Counted from the stretch's first letter, positions 38,311-50,643 are shown. The stretch: 64,000 nt of DNA from Cornus controversa (GCA_026545225.1 CM048853.1:50331755-50395754), one strand, 5' to 3'. Numbers and translations are program-made. The notes: generated by a model not told the origin, from the sequence alone.

Positions 38311-38431
38311 GGACAAGGATCCTCTCCGGTCATCTGAATTGATAAATGCTACACTGTAAATGAGAGGTATTCGAATTTTTGTAGACTTAAAATTTGAGAA
38401 ATTTTTAGATGACCTTGGATCATTTGGTCTA

Positions 38432-38523
38432 GTCCAATCAAAACTTTTCAACTAAAAAATGTGGATGGAATTTTTTTTATAAGATAATATAAAAAGAAAT
38501 TTGAATATGAGTTTTAATTGGAC
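38432..38523. mobile_element. Small MITE, copy B of a two-copy family
   Basis: It starts GTCCAATCAAAACTTTTC and ends GAGTTTTAATTGGAC. It is about 92 bp and matches the ends and interior layout of the copy at 29713-29808. Confidence 0.6.
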
Positions 38524-39065
38524 TGACAATGTACTCTTCTTATATGTATATGTAACACGTGCATATGTTGTGTATATGTCATGATCTAAGTTTGAATTGT
38601 TTCATATGCAGTTTAACTAACTGGAATGGAAAAAAAAAAACTATCTGGTCAGTCACTGCAGGGAAAGCAAACCTTCAAGCATGAACCACTCAATGAGTTG
38701 TCTTATTTTTTAGACAAGAGGAATTATTAAAGATTAAATGGGTTTCTCACTATGTCCCTTATTATTGTCCTGCTTTTATCGATGACCATGACCCTACAAT
38801 AGTTTTAATATCATGATTTTTAATAGGCCTAGAGTTTTATAATCTAGAGTTATAGCTAATTTTTTATATATGAAAAACCAAGTGAGCTCGTAGTGCACAA
38901 GATCATGAGCCACTTAATTGGGCTTCCGTGATATGAAAAATCAGATGGGCTTTACGAGCCCAAGATCAATAGCAACTTAATTGGGCTTCCATCGTGGGCT
39001 TTTTGGAATTTACCATATTTTGAAACAAAGTCTTTGGTTTATGTTCAAATGCACTATCTCGTATG

Positions 39066-39228
39066 GGTTTACTCAACAAACTCTTTTCCTAACTGTTAGA
39101 ATGGTTACACGTCGGTTCGATAGAATTGAAGTTCTAAGAAGAAATGGATTTACTCAACAAATTCTTTTCCTAACTATTAGAATGGTTACATGTCGGTTGG
39201 ATACAATTGAAGGTCTAAGAAGAAAACT
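39066..39228. repeat. 81-bp tandem duplication
   Basis: Copies at 39066-39146 and 39147-39228 share TTTACTCAACAAA, CTTTTCCTAACT, TTAGAATGGTTACA, GTCGGTT and GTCTAAGAAGAAA-like blocks with about 8 differences. The period is a multiple of three, so an open frame passes through both, but nothing else suggests a gene. Confidence 0.85.
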
Positions 39229-40095
39229 TTAACAGTAATGATAGTCACAGTGAACATTATCACCGAAATAGAGAAGTGAATTATTTTTATTTCTTGATTA
39301 GTGAAAGTAGGACCGAAATATTATTACACTTTCACCATCTCATGGATGGAAAGTGTGTTCGGCTATTCCTTCGGTTGTTAGGTTCACTTTGTGAATCATT
39401 TTCCAAACTTTAAACATAGTTTTCGTACCACTTTTGTCAAAAAAATTATTCTTTATTTTAAGTAAGCTCATGTCTACCATTACACCATTATACTTCAGTC
39501 CATTTCAAAAAGTTCCTACTCAAATACATCATGTCGTAGACTTATTGGATACACTCTTGTTACACTTAAATATTTTCATAATTTCCTTCCCATAAACACT
39601 AATGCACAATAGTTACAGACATACAAATTAATAATTAAACTAACACAAATGATACATCACAACTATTCAAAAACCATCGACTACCAGTGCATTGTATCAT
39701 ATATTACCAAGGATAATGCTTGTCTCAAGTCATATAAGCATGAGCCTCCTATTTATAGTCGATGTGGACGAGTGACATCTGTTTAAAACTTAAAAAAAAA
39801 AAAATTAAAGATGGGTCAAACAAGTATAATTTTACAGGTTATCCAAATATTGCTTATACAGAATTTGAAATATTAAGGATTATATGAGTTATTCAAAGGT
39901 TGTTATACAGAATTTGATATGTTAGTATATATTGTACTTAGTATATACATATACTATTATACCCCTTCCTAAACCATCTATGATTAGGATTTCTTGTCTC
40001 CTAAGTTTACTTAGTCTACAAGATTATGCGTCTATAAATAGGCCTTTATGTATTCTTCATAATTTAATTCAATATACAATTTTCCTATATTTCGA

Positions 40096-40410
40096 ATGGC
40101 ACCATCGACTTCATCCTCGGCAGGCAAGTCAAAATCATTGTGCAAATATCACCATCAATCAACAATATCCCCTCAAGTGGAATCACATGCACAATTTCGT
40201 GATTGGCCACCTCACTTTCGTGAGCCTCCAATGGTAATCACATGCCTCTATGATTGGCCACTGCACTTCTGTACACCTCCAGTGGTAATCACACACCTTC
40301 ATGATTTGTCACCGCATTTTTGTGCGCCTCTAGTGGTAATCACACACCTCTGTGATTGGCCATCGCGTTTTCGTGCACTTCCAATGGTAATCACACGCCT
40401 CCGTGATTAG
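40096..40410 (+). CDS. Short open frame inside the miniature LTR element
   Basis: An ATG three bases after the 5' LTR opens a 104-codon frame starting MAPSTSSSAGKSKS and passing through the first units of the 51-bp repeat. Because 51 is divisible by three, the peptide repeats about every 17 residues with a VITHLHDW-like core. It may be a gag-start remnant fused to the repeat. Expression is unknown and I do not treat it as a host gene. Confidence 0.2.
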   Translation: MAPSTSSSAGKSKSLCKYHHQSTISPQVESHAQFRDWPPHFREPPMVITCLYDWPLHFCTPPVVITHLHDLSPHFCAPLVVITHLCDWPSRFRALPMVITRLRD

Positions 40411-40531
40411 TCATCGCGTTTTTGTGCGCCTCCAGTGGTAATCACACACTTTCATGATTGGCCACTGCGTTTTCGTGCGCCCTCCAGTGGTAATCAGATG
40501 TCTCCCTGATTGACTATCGCATTTTTGTGCA
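40171..40531 (+). repeat. 51-bp minisatellite, about seven units
   Basis: Units start near 40171, 40225, 40276, 40327, 40378, 40429 and 40481. The consensus is roughly CCTCCAGTGGTAATCACACA, then CTC-ATGATTGGCCA, then CGC-TTTTGTGCG. The first unit has 3 extra bases and the sixth has 1. A decayed eighth unit follows. The units are GC-richer than the surroundings. Confidence 0.9.
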
Positions 40532-41944
40532 CCACTAACACACTTCCATGCGCCTCCATGTGTACAGCCATCGCGTTTCCATGTGCTACAATAGCAGTTA
40601 CACGCTTCCATGCTCCTTCGGTAGTCATACCGTGCTTGAATCCGCCAGAACGACTTCAGGATTTAATTTTCAAACTCAAGTTGGTATCTACTTTTCCACC
40701 TTGAGTTTGAGGGGGATGTTAGTGTATATTGTATATAAATAGTATATACAAATACTATTATACATTTTCTTAAATCATTTAGGACTAAGATTTCTTATCT
40801 CCTAAGTTTACTTCGCTTCCAAAATTATGTGCCTATAAATAAACTTTTATGTATTCTTCATAATTTAATTCAATATACAATCTTCCTATATTTCTAACAT
40901 AATATTTTACTGCTAATTGACAACCTTTTACAAAGATAATGATTCAACAAGTTCTAAGATCCTTCTTCCTCTCGCTCAACCCATTAGCCATCTTCACCAT
41001 AATGACTACTGACTACCGGAAGGTTTTCATGAATAAGTGTTTGACTACCAAAAGGTTTTCATGAATATTAACTACGACAATGGAAACCATTTTTTAATGT
41101 TGGTCTTAATATCTGTACAATATCCAATCTAAGTATCTTTGATGATTTTCAAAAAGTAAGTTTTTACTTAAAAAGAAAAGAAAATATACCCTTGCTCCTT
41201 AAATAAGAAAATAAATGTAGCAACTTGAAATGGAACCTTTATAACATAATTTGTAACCAAACTTGTTTTTTGTCTTGCCATCGTTGTTGCCTTCATGAAT
41301 GCATCAATCTCAGGATCTAGTTTGATCATGGCTTATTTTTCTCATCTTGAGAGTTCCACTAGCATGTCATATCTTGTGCTAACTCCCAAACAACGTCATG
41401 TTTTTGGAGATTAAATAGCATTTTTGTTTCATGTCCCGAAACAAATTTAAATTCGAGAATTTATGTTTTTCAAATCAAGTAAGTTAGATAGATTCATAAC
41501 TCTAGTTATTAAATAAGAAAAAATTTACATGATAGAAAAAATGTTTGAGAGAATTAACAAGAATCATCCCTTTCTATTATCAAAATTTTATAAAATATGT
41601 AATTCAATATATCATTACATTATATTTGTTTAAAATGATCCACGTATAAATTGGAAAGAATATACATTAGATTAAAAAACTTATAATGAGACTCACGTTA
41701 CAAAATAAAAGTAAAAAAAAAACATAGAAGTAGCAGAAGTAGAATGTTAAGAATTGATGCATTACTCTTGAAATTTCTATAATAAGGGAAATTAGAAAAA
41801 GAAAAAATTGATATCTTTAGACAAATGTCACGTGAAAAATGTGCACAAATATTCAGAAAGAAGAAAATTCTAGAAATTGTATCTACAATCATATAAAAAA
41901 ATCAATTTTTACTCCAACGAGTTTCTTTTGGTTTTCCCAGCTCT

Positions 41945-42279
41945 TTTGCAACTTCTTTGTATGTGTTCGCAAACACAGTTGGTAACATCACCAGATTGCT
42001 TTCGCGAGCTGCATTCAAGATTTTGTCTCCAAACTCAAGCTGGCTTCATATAACTCACCTTGAGTTTGTGAGGCTGTTAGATTATATATATTTCCTATTA
42101 TATATGTTGTTAGATTATATATATATTTTTAAATCATCTAGGACTAAGATTTCTTGTCTCCTAAGTTTACTTAGCCTCCAAGATTATATGCCTATAAATA
42201 GGCATTTATGTATTGTTCGTAATCAATATCAAATCAATATCAATTCAATCAAGTATAATTATCTTTCTTTATTTCTAAC
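41945..42279 (+). mobile_element. 3' end of a second related copia-type element
   Basis: 42075-42279 is an LTR of the same family as 39920-40899 (TGTTAG start, CATCTAGGACTAAGATTTC, CCTATAAATAGGC, ending TTTCTAAC). It is preceded by an internal remnant with CCAAACTCAAGCTGG and a decayed polypurine stretch (CTTGAGTTTGTGAGGC). The 5' half is gone. A duplicated TGTTAGATTATATATAT sits at its start. Confidence 0.7.
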
Positions 42280-42659
42280 CGACCATGGAAACCAAGTTAA
42301 ACCTTCTAACAGTTAAATTTTGTTCCATTTTCAAATGAACCGTAGATGACTTGTAATTCATTTTGATGTTATTCTTGTATTTGTTCCTCTATTACCATAC
42401 TAATCCATGGGTCAAATATAGATATGAGTATATATCATCTACCTCCCTTGAGGTTTGTCAAGGTTTTGATGCGTGCAACGTACTCTCCCTCCTGTTACGG
42501 TAGCAGACGCAGACAAACAGAATATACTGATGTTAGCTACGGTAAATGTATAAAAAGTCAGTTTTGCCCTTATTACATCTCAAATGACATTTTTAACCGT
42601 ATTGACCCACATAAATGACATAACTACTATATACCTATGAGCTTAAATTTACCATAATG

Positions 42660-42695
42660 TCCTTTGCTCACGCGCGCGCGCGCACACACATACAT
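42660..42695. repeat. (CG)n(CA)n microsatellite
   Basis: A CG run passes into a CA run at about 42670-42690, unusual in this AT-rich setting. Confidence 0.85.
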
Positions 42696-42898
42696 ATGTA
42701 TATATAAAGGCTTCTCTCCCTTGTCGGTCTCTCTTGGTCATTCCATAATCTCTCTTTCTCCCCTTTTGTGGCATAATAAGAAGTTCTGGAAGGATGAACT
42801 GATATTAACTCAAAATGTCAATGTAGCCTATTCATGGATTTGACAACAATACTGGGACAATTGAAATGAAATTTTCATGAAAGACAGGTTTCTGACAC

Positions 42899-43165
42899 AC
42901 AGTGACGGACCTAGAAAATTATGTGAGAGGGGCAACCTTTAAGAAGAAGATAAAAAAAAAAAAATCCAAACTATCCTAGCAAAGCATAAACTAGTGAGAG
43001 GAATGGGTTAAATTTAATTTTTTTAGTGGGAGCAAACTTGAATTTCTTTATAATTTTAGTGGGGTCATTTTCAAAATTAGACTAACTTTTAGGTATATTA
43101 TATATAAAAAAAAATTCAGTGGGGGTTGATGCCCCCACTGGGCCTATAATCGTCCATGCGTGCTG
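42899..43165. mobile_element. Decayed element with GTGACGGACC-type end
   Basis: A left end CAGTGACGGACCTAGA and internal G-rich blocks (GAGGGGCAAC, AGTGGGGTCA, CAGTGGGGGTTGATGCCCCC) lead to GGGCC-TATAATCGTCCATGC. The layout matches a common plant repeat in which GTGACGGA and TCCGTCAC-like ends bound a degenerate interior. A similar fragment with TGGGGCAGCTGTGCCCACT lies at 52200. No transposase is present. Confidence 0.4.
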
Positions 43166-44550
43166 ACACAAGTAAAACGAAAGAGGGACAAAATTAAGTC
43201 CAAGATTTAAATTTAAGAATAGATTATAACACCTTTGTTTTAGACGAAACTGAAAAATATGTATATTGTACCACTTTGGATCAAATCGTCTCTTGAAAGT
43301 GATCACAACCAATAAGTAGTAGGGCATCTTAAAGGAAAAATTAAATATATTTGATTCATTACTTTAGCTTTGACAATCATCCATCAAATACCAACTGGAG
43401 TAGCCTCGACAACCATGCGAGAGAGACGCTTAGATCTTGGAAGAGAATTAGGTTAATATTGCCATTTTATAAAAGTTGCTTATAACATTAAAGGTGTATT
43501 TTAAATCTATGGGTAAAATGGTAACTTTCTTCAATTTGTTAACTGTGTTAGTTGTATTTCACTAACGGGGAAGGTAAGTCGGATTATAAAACATAGCGGG
43601 GAGAGGGGAGATATGTGTTATTTTGACAATCTCATAAAGAAAGGGAGATGATATTTATCCTATAAATATTGCAAGTTCAAACTTCAAAGGTTAGGGTCGG
43701 CTACAAGGAATTATTTTTTCAAACGGGTGATTGTGATTTTTGTGTATTTTGGGCTTTAGCAAAGATTAAACTCAACTTTTTACCTACCAATCCAATGGAC
43801 CAAACTTCAATGGTTAAGATTGAGTTCAAATTTTGGAGATCCATTTTCACTCTCTAAGCTGTGATAATGTGTCCATTATCTCTATGTGCCTTTTTGTTGT
43901 GTGGTTGCTGGGTTCGGCCTCTTTTTCACTCGGTAAATTATGCCTTTCATTGGGCCTAAAATTTAGATCACGAGTTACTTGGGTCAACTTTTGTACGTTC
44001 CACCCATATCAATAAACTTTGCTATACATTCTGAAAATAATAAATAAACAAGTAAAACAATGTTGAATTTATTCTTTATAGTGGTGTGTCTTAACTACAT
44101 CACATATATAGATTTATTTATATGTTTTAAATATCAAATTTGAATATTTTATATCAAAACCAATTTTATTAGCTCACCACATGTGTATTAGACCAATTAA
44201 ATTAGATGTATGTTAATATCTAAAACACATAATTATTCTCTTATATACACGCATGATCTATCAACTGGTAATGATCACATGATGGATGGAAATTATGCTT
44301 TTTCTTTGGTGACATGACATAATTATTTTGGTAATTTAATGGTCTCTTTGATTGAAAGTACTCTATATATAAATTGAGTCAAACAGAAGGCAAACTGCAT
44401 GAAACAGCAAAAATCAATTATCTTCAAAATCAAGCTAAAAAAAGAAAGATAACGACGCTAGCTCTATTCAAATAGTAATGATTAATTGCAATTTTACATT
44501 CTCATAGACAGAAAAAGAAGTTCTAGTTCTTATTGATGTATATAAAACCC

Positions 44551-44562
44551 TATATATATATA

Positions 44563-44620
<58 letters not shown>
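44551..44620. repeat. Long compound (AT)n(GT)n(AT)n microsatellite
   Basis: An AT run, a GT run and then an AT run of about 22 units, some 400 bp downstream of the MYB stop codon. Confidence 0.95.
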
Positions 44621-44622
<2 letters not shown>

Positions 44623-44955
44623 TCCCACTAATAAGAATTTCCACCATCTCATTATTCCATTTGTACATGAAAACTACGTACAATTCACTATTCACATTTG
44701 GTTTCATAAAGGAAATGATTATTGCAGTAGCCCCAAAAAAATCCGCAAAATAACCAATCTTCTCTCACTAGGAAGCAGGGATATACATACATTTCAAAAA
44801 GATGGTGGATTTCATGGCTAAAAGAACAAAGGTCCTGAGGGATATATCAAGAAGAAAAGTATAGCAAACCAAATGGATAAAGGGTTGTTTGGAAATTTTA
44901 AAAAAAAAAATTGTTTTCTCCAAAATTTCCTAGGACATGGATGGATTTGGAAAGC

Positions 44956-44961
44956 TTTATT
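44956..44961 (-). terminator. Candidate poly(A) signal of the MYB gene
   Basis: AATAAA on the minus strand about 58 nt downstream of the stop codon at 45019. A GA-rich tract lies between. Confidence 0.4.
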
Positions 44962-44977
44962 AGAGAGAGAGAGATCT

Positions 44978-45009
<32 letters not shown>

Positions 45010-45018
45010 GGTGGGGAG

Positions 45019-47222
45019 TTATTCAACATGGAAATCAAGGTAAGGAAAGGAGAAGGCATTTTCCAACAAACCCTCACAATCCCATTCTCCCATTCTTAAG
45101 TTTTCTCCTTCCCAACAATGATTTGCAAAGCCAAACATGTCCTCTTCTACTTTGATGCTCTGATTTTCAGCATTATTATTGAAGTGGTGGTTGCTATTGG
45201 TTTTCTTATCAAAGGTGCAATGTCCAATAGCATGATCATGATCATGATCATTGTCTAAAACACCCCTAATCTCTAATGGAGGAATAGAAAGGTCACTCTC
45301 TAACCCCATCAAACTTGCAGGTTCAACATTAGTCCCACAATATTCTCCCCCAAAACCATCTTCCACTGTACCAACTTGTGCTAAGCTGCATGTTGACACA
45401 TTGGGTAAACCTGCAGCTGCAGATGCACCGGTTATGACGTTGTGCCCTAAAGTGAAAGGGTAATCGAAAGGAGTACCAACCATGCCATGCATGGACGACG
45501 AGGTCGACGATGATGAAGATGAGTCCATGCACATGGTCATGATCTCATGTTCATGCATGGACATTATCCCTCCCATGACATCTATTGTACTACTCTCTAA
45601 TAGATGACCATCACTACTCTTGTTTGGTAAGGGTGTGGAAATAGCAGTACTGGTGTTGATTGATCTCAGCCTCTTCTTTATTGTAGAATTCCAGAAGTTC
45701 TTTATTTCGTTATCTGTCCTTCCTGGAAGACGTGCCGCAATTTGAGACCACCTAAATCATTCAAAAAACACTTGAAAAATGAGAATGTAAGAAAAGAAAG
45801 ATAAAAAAAAAGAAAATTACTAGGCATTTTTTTATTATTTTCTAAATGCATGGTTAATTGCATGGATAAAAAAAGTCTACAATTAATAATAAAATTGAAA
45901 TGCACGATATTAATCTTACCAAATATATGGGCATGCAATCATACATTTCATAGAATTGAACTTGTGATGAGGAATTAAATCATACAAGTTTATAAGTTTC
46001 AAAATAGTAACTGTTTGAATAGGTCGGCCATGCATCTATATATATGTAGTATAAAAGACTATATATATATGCCTATATATGAAAAATATATTTATAGGGA
46101 ATTTATTTCTAATAAAAGTTATGCATATATGCCTACATTAAACTTGGACTAACATATGCGAAGACGCAGTTCTAAGTGTCATGTAGAGCAGTTACTTTAT
46201 ATAAAAATAATGTTTAATATCTATCCAGTTGTTTTCTTCCAAAACCTCATTGTAAACAGAAACAACACAATCAATGTAATGACCTTTGATAGCTTAAATG
46301 AGTGTATGTGTGTGTGTATATATATATCAGCCAATAGTTAGATGTCAATCCTAAAATAATTAAGATACGGAGGTGTGCCAATTCGGAGAAGGTCTTCACA
46401 TAAAGCATGAAAATAATTAATTTCTTAGTTAGATTGTTTTTTACAAAAATTTCAAGTATATTTACAACATCAATTGCAATTATATATTCAAGGTATATAT
46501 AATCTAAATATTGGTAAGATCTTTGTGCCCGGCCGGATGGAATATTTTATGTAGTATATATTTTCCAATTTTTAATCCAATATGTTAGTTAATACAATAG
46601 AAAAACCACATATATACATATGTATAGTACTCATGTGCTTAATTAATTATGTTGATGAATTAACAAAGAAATATGACCTCTTCACTTATGCATGCAAAGA
46701 CTAGTAGTTACAAAACCAATGTGGAATGCATATATGTATAAAACTATAGTATTTTTCTACACGCTCACAATGTGGAAATCAAAAACCACTTAAATTAGGG
46801 TGGATATGTAGAAGTAGTGCTATCCTTTCTCTTGACAATATTATCCAAATTTATTGTGCTATGTGTGTGCAGAACTATATATATCTATATATCTATATAG
46901 GGGATTGATGGACTGACCTGTTGCCAAGGATGGAATGCAAATGAATGATGAGTTCTTCTTCTTGTGGCGAAAAGGCGCCGCGTTTGAGATCAGGTCTCAA
47001 GTAATTAATCCAACGAAGGCGGCAGCTCTTGCCACACCTGAGGAGACCGGCATTCCGAGCAATGTCACTCCAACAGCCCTGCCCATTTCTGAGCATGTAG
47101 TTCATCAGCTTCTCATCTTCTTCTGGTGACCATAAACCCTTCCTAACCTTACTCTTATTAATATTATTAGTATTGTTTGTTTTTTCCTTCCCCATTGGAT
47201 CCACTAGTCCAGGCTTCCTCAT
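45019..47222 (-). CDS. MYB83: R2R3-MYB transcription factor, MYB46/MYB83 clade
   Basis: Two exons (47222-46918 and 45751-45019) join at a GT-AG intron between Arg102 and Trp103 and give 345 residues. R2 has Trp31, Trp51 and Trp71, 20 residues apart. R3 has Phe84, Trp103 and Trp122. The core blocks ([77 protein letters not shown]) and the start MRKP match the MYB46/MYB83 clade, and the C-terminal [20 protein letters not shown] block favours MYB83. Family members are nuclear master switches for secondary cell wall genes, acting below NAC factors; that role is inferred from orthology. Only the conserved R3 intron is present; the R2 intron common in other R2R3 genes is absent. [10 protein letters not shown] stretch comes from a GATCAT repeat. 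Confidence 0.96.
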
Positions 47223-47334
47223 TGCTAACTAGCTACTTAATTCTTACACACAGATGGATCCAATGGACAAGCTTATAAATTCTTCTTAAACTTCCAACTG
47301 GCTTGATGGAGATATATAAGACAGAGATAGCTCT

Positions 47335-47622
47335 ATATATATATATATATATATATATGTAATATGTGTGTGTGAGAGAGAAAGAGAGAGGAAGTGAAGG
47401 CTTCATGGAGCCGTAATGGTGATGATGATAGTGATGGTTGTGGGGTTTTGCTTATGAATATGGAGAGAGAGAGAGAGATTGCTATTTTGCTATATGTTGG
47501 TTGACAGGTGGAGTGGCAAACGGATTGGAGGGGGACCTCCAAGAGAGAGAGAGAGATGTTTGGTCTTCTTGTCTTTGACTCTAACTTGTCTTTTTCGATA
47601 CATTTTTCTTCACTCACAAGGG

Positions 47623-47662
<40 letters not shown>

Positions 47663-47878
47663 GTGTGTATGAGAATATAGAGCAGCATATTTTGCTTCCA
47701 CTTCACATAATCCTCTCTCCCTCTACCCTTACACGTGCAATTGAAGTCTAATTAAATCCTAGAGAGAGAGAGATCATGACATTAGTCCTTCTGGTACTGT
47801 CTGTATTTGAAAATTAATCAAGATTGGTACTACATTGATCCACGTATACTTGCTTTATTAGTACTGTACTTTCTAAGC

Positions 47879-47912
<34 letters not shown>
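47335..47912. repeat. Cluster of microsatellites upstream of the MYB gene
   Basis: TA runs at about 47335-47358 and 47624-47658, GA tracts near 47375, 47467, 47545 and 47762, and a (AT)n(GT)n run at 47881-47911. They fall in the leader and promoter region of the MYB gene. I could not place a TATA box among the TA runs. Confidence 0.85.
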
Positions 47913-48761
47913 ATCTCTCGATTGAGCTAACTGACTTTTCAAGCAAAACTACTTGCCGACAAATACAAAAGCTTCTCAAGATTGTATGTTCTGTCAAATT
48001 TTAATTGGATCTTGTCTCCAACGGCCTTTCCCATATAATACCATTGTTAAAAATCAAATCTTGAATTATTCTATATAATCACAAATTATTCATCATTGTT
48101 TTAGCCCATTCATCATGTTTTAAAGTGTAAATTCTGAATTATTCTAGTATGGTTAAATAAATCCAAAATTAGTTCCAAAGTATATATCTTCATGATTTTG
48201 AGCAATTCTTATATTATTTGCAAACTCATGAGGTAACTAACTGATCAAATAATTCTAAAACACAAGTATGTATATGAATTAGCTGCTACTTTTAATTCTC
48301 AAATTAATTTTTATCCTTGAATTTTCTCCAAATTACCACATCATTGGCTTTGAAATTTTTAAGAGAATGAAAATGATTGATTTTTATGAATACATGTCAT
48401 ATATATTTCTAGACATTCTCAATGGACTTGAAATCTTAGCTCTAAGAAGTGAAATATATATAAATCAAGGGGTTTCATCCTATATATATTGTATGTATCA
48501 CTGTTATCTTCTTACTGATTCCCTTTCATTACCTAACCCTCCTACCAGAATCATGGAAAATCCATCAGCAATTCACTATCATTGCATGGGCCAAATCAAT
48601 CTTCGCTTCACTGTCTAGTCAATTTGCAAAAAAAAAATTTAGAGGCAAATTAGTTATTCCCAGATTCTTGATCTTGCATGTTTTATTGATTGTGACCCAA
48701 AGCAATTTTCTGGGTGGAAAAAGTAGAAGAAAACTCTCAAGCTACTCAAATGATTCAAAAG

Positions 48762-48793
<32 letters not shown>
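48762..48793. repeat. (CT)n microsatellite
   Basis: A CT run of about 16 units, interrupted once, in intergenic DNA. Confidence 0.9.
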
Positions 48794-48794
<1 letters not shown>

Positions 48795-49674
48795 CAAACA
48801 GCTGTCTTGAAAACTTTGTCTTGTGGTTATGAGCCCCTACTAAGTAACATGGAACTTGGTTATGAAGACAAGAAAAACCAACTAGTCCAGATAGTTATTG
48901 TTCTTATGTACACCTTGCACTGAAATATATATATATATATATAGATATATATCTTCAGATGTAGGCCAAGTTAGCAAAATGGCAACAGTACTTGGACAAA
49001 TTATGATCTCCAAAAGTGAAAGAGATTTTTTCGGGTTTCCAAACAAAAGCTATACCAAAATGTTAAAGCCATGTAACTTTTTATGTGAAAAGATGAATTC
49101 CATTACATGAAAAGGAATGGTGTGGGTAACCCAAACAAAATACTCCTTTTTCTTTCTTGGAGCATCAATGCAATGGTGATTGATGGAGCAAAGGGAAGAA
49201 GTTTGGAAATTCATGATGGCAGCCACTATAGGAATGAATGAGTTTCTGTGTCAATTTCACAATTTGATAATTACTAGATCATTCTCTCTTCATTCCTTGT
49301 GTGTCCACACACACACACACACACCCCTTTGGGCTGCTTTTTGCTATATGTTATTGAATTGTATATGTTTGTTATGCATCCAATACATAGTTAGATTATG
49401 TACCATAATAAACAGAACATGAAGTTGTAAACATGCCATTGTGAACTTGTGGGTAAGAAAGATGTACAATCTTTTCAAGCTTTACCCTCCTGTTTCCATT
49501 TATATCATCCATATTTTCCTACTAAAAAGTTCAGACTAAAAATGTGGAAGCCAAACCCCAAAAACTGAAACTGAGGGTGGACATTAAGCATTTAAGATTT
49601 AGAAGTTACTAACAACCACTCCTTGGGACAACAATGTCAGGGATATGTTGACCTGTTCTAAAGTATGAGTGAGT

Positions 49675-49795
49675 GATCTTGAAGTTCATATATAAATGGG
49701 ATCTTGAGGTTAATATATAAATGCTGGTAAGTGCGAGTGCTCTTGAGGTTAATATATAAATGCGATCTTGAGGTTAATATATAAATGCCGGTAAG
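49675..49795. repeat. Four-unit short tandem repeat (about 25-40 bp)
   Basis: CTTGAGGTTAATATATAAATG occurs three times, with a fourth variant at the start (CTTGAAGTTCATATATAAATG). Two of the units carry a GGTAAG tail, so a higher-order two-unit duplication is likely. Confidence 0.8.
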
Positions 49796-50488
49796 GTTTA
49801 TACAGAGTCAAGTCTATGCAGTCTTATCTCTTCGTAGTAAGAGACTCTTTAGTGTTTCCTTATTTCGAAGGCATAACCGAGAGACTGTAATTTCCACATT
49901 AGAATCGAGACTTGCAAAGAAGCATATCGTGGAACTTCTTGTCAATTTTGGTTAATGGAGGCTGAAGTATGATTTTGCTAACAATGCATTTCAATTTCCA
50001 GTTGCAGCTACTTTTCCTAGTCAATTCTTCTTCAGTCAGATAGGTATAATATAATTATAAATCTATAGAATCTTATTTATTAATAGGCCTTTTCTCGGTG
50101 AGAAGGCAATTTTACATTCATTTGCTTGTCATATGTTCTATTACTGCAGACTAGTGATTTTGTGCTGACGAAAAGTAAAAACGCTTTCAATCCCTTAAAT
50201 GTTCCAAACCTGCGTTCCAGGTACAGCTTCACTGAAATTTTATCTCAATTCTTATCACAAGGTGCTTGGCACCTTGCTACTTGTCAAACAAACAGGGGAA
50301 AAAGAACACTTCTCAACACAGATTTTATAGTCCCGTGCTATATTTGTTCATCTATTCATGAAAGAAAGCATAGCTTGCAATCCTGCAAGTGCACTACCCA
50401 AATTACAATATCAAAAGTGAGTACACAGAAAGCCATGCAATAAATTGAAATTTATCAGAGTCTAATGAACAAATGTTAACAAGTAGCT

Positions 50489-50494
50489 TTTATT
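50489..50494 (-). terminator. Candidate poly(A) signal of the ATP synthase gene
   Basis: AATAAA on the minus strand about 150 nt downstream of the stop codon at 50644. Confidence 0.4.
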
Positions 50495-50643
50495 CGCGAC
50501 GACGACAAGATAGTATCCATCATATGGAAAATGAGGCACAAGCAATAACCAAAAGGCAACAAAAGTAATTTTCCTTGCTGGAGCATTTATGGGATTCATG
50601 CCAAATAACAAAAACAAGTGGCTCGGAGAATGTGCAACACATT

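Larger units (their letters stand above)
39920..40899 (+). mobile_element. Miniature copia-type LTR retroelement (TRIM-like) with internal minisatellite
   Basis: A 5' LTR (about 39920-40093) and a 3' LTR (40717-40899) share TGTTAGT-TATATTGTA at the start, GTTTACTT, a CTATAAATA TATA-like box and TTCATAATTTAATTCAATAT. The 3' LTR ends CTAACA, complementary to its TGTTAG start. A polypurine tract (TTGAGTTTGAGGGGGA) lies directly before the 3' LTR. Flanking pentamers TGATA and TAATA are a one-mismatch target duplication. The 0.62-kb interior encodes no reverse transcriptase. No primer-binding site follows the 5' LTR, which lacks its last bases. Confidence 0.8.
42420..43660. repeat. Possible inverted-repeat pair spanning 1.2 kb
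   Basis: The segment from about 42424 (ATATATCATCTACCTCCC, then GAGGTTTGTCAAGG) resembles the reverse complement of about 43595-43660 (ATATCATCTCCC, then GAGATTGTCAAAAT). The match is imperfect. It could be the ends of one element or two copies of the family also seen at 24270 and 57040. Confidence 0.3.

Noticed and set aside
40171-40531. CRISPR-like or coding interpretation of the regularly spaced repeats
   Set aside because: The units are directly adjacent 51-bp minisatellite copies without unique spacers, in a plant genome and inside an LTR element.
44562-44821. Frames rich in alternating Ile and Tyr
   Set aside because: They are translations of AT and GT microsatellites. The same applies at 29637, 47333 and 62253.
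45251-45463. Plus-strand frame opposite the MYB exon
   Set aside because: It is antisense to a well-supported MYB coding exon and has no independent support.
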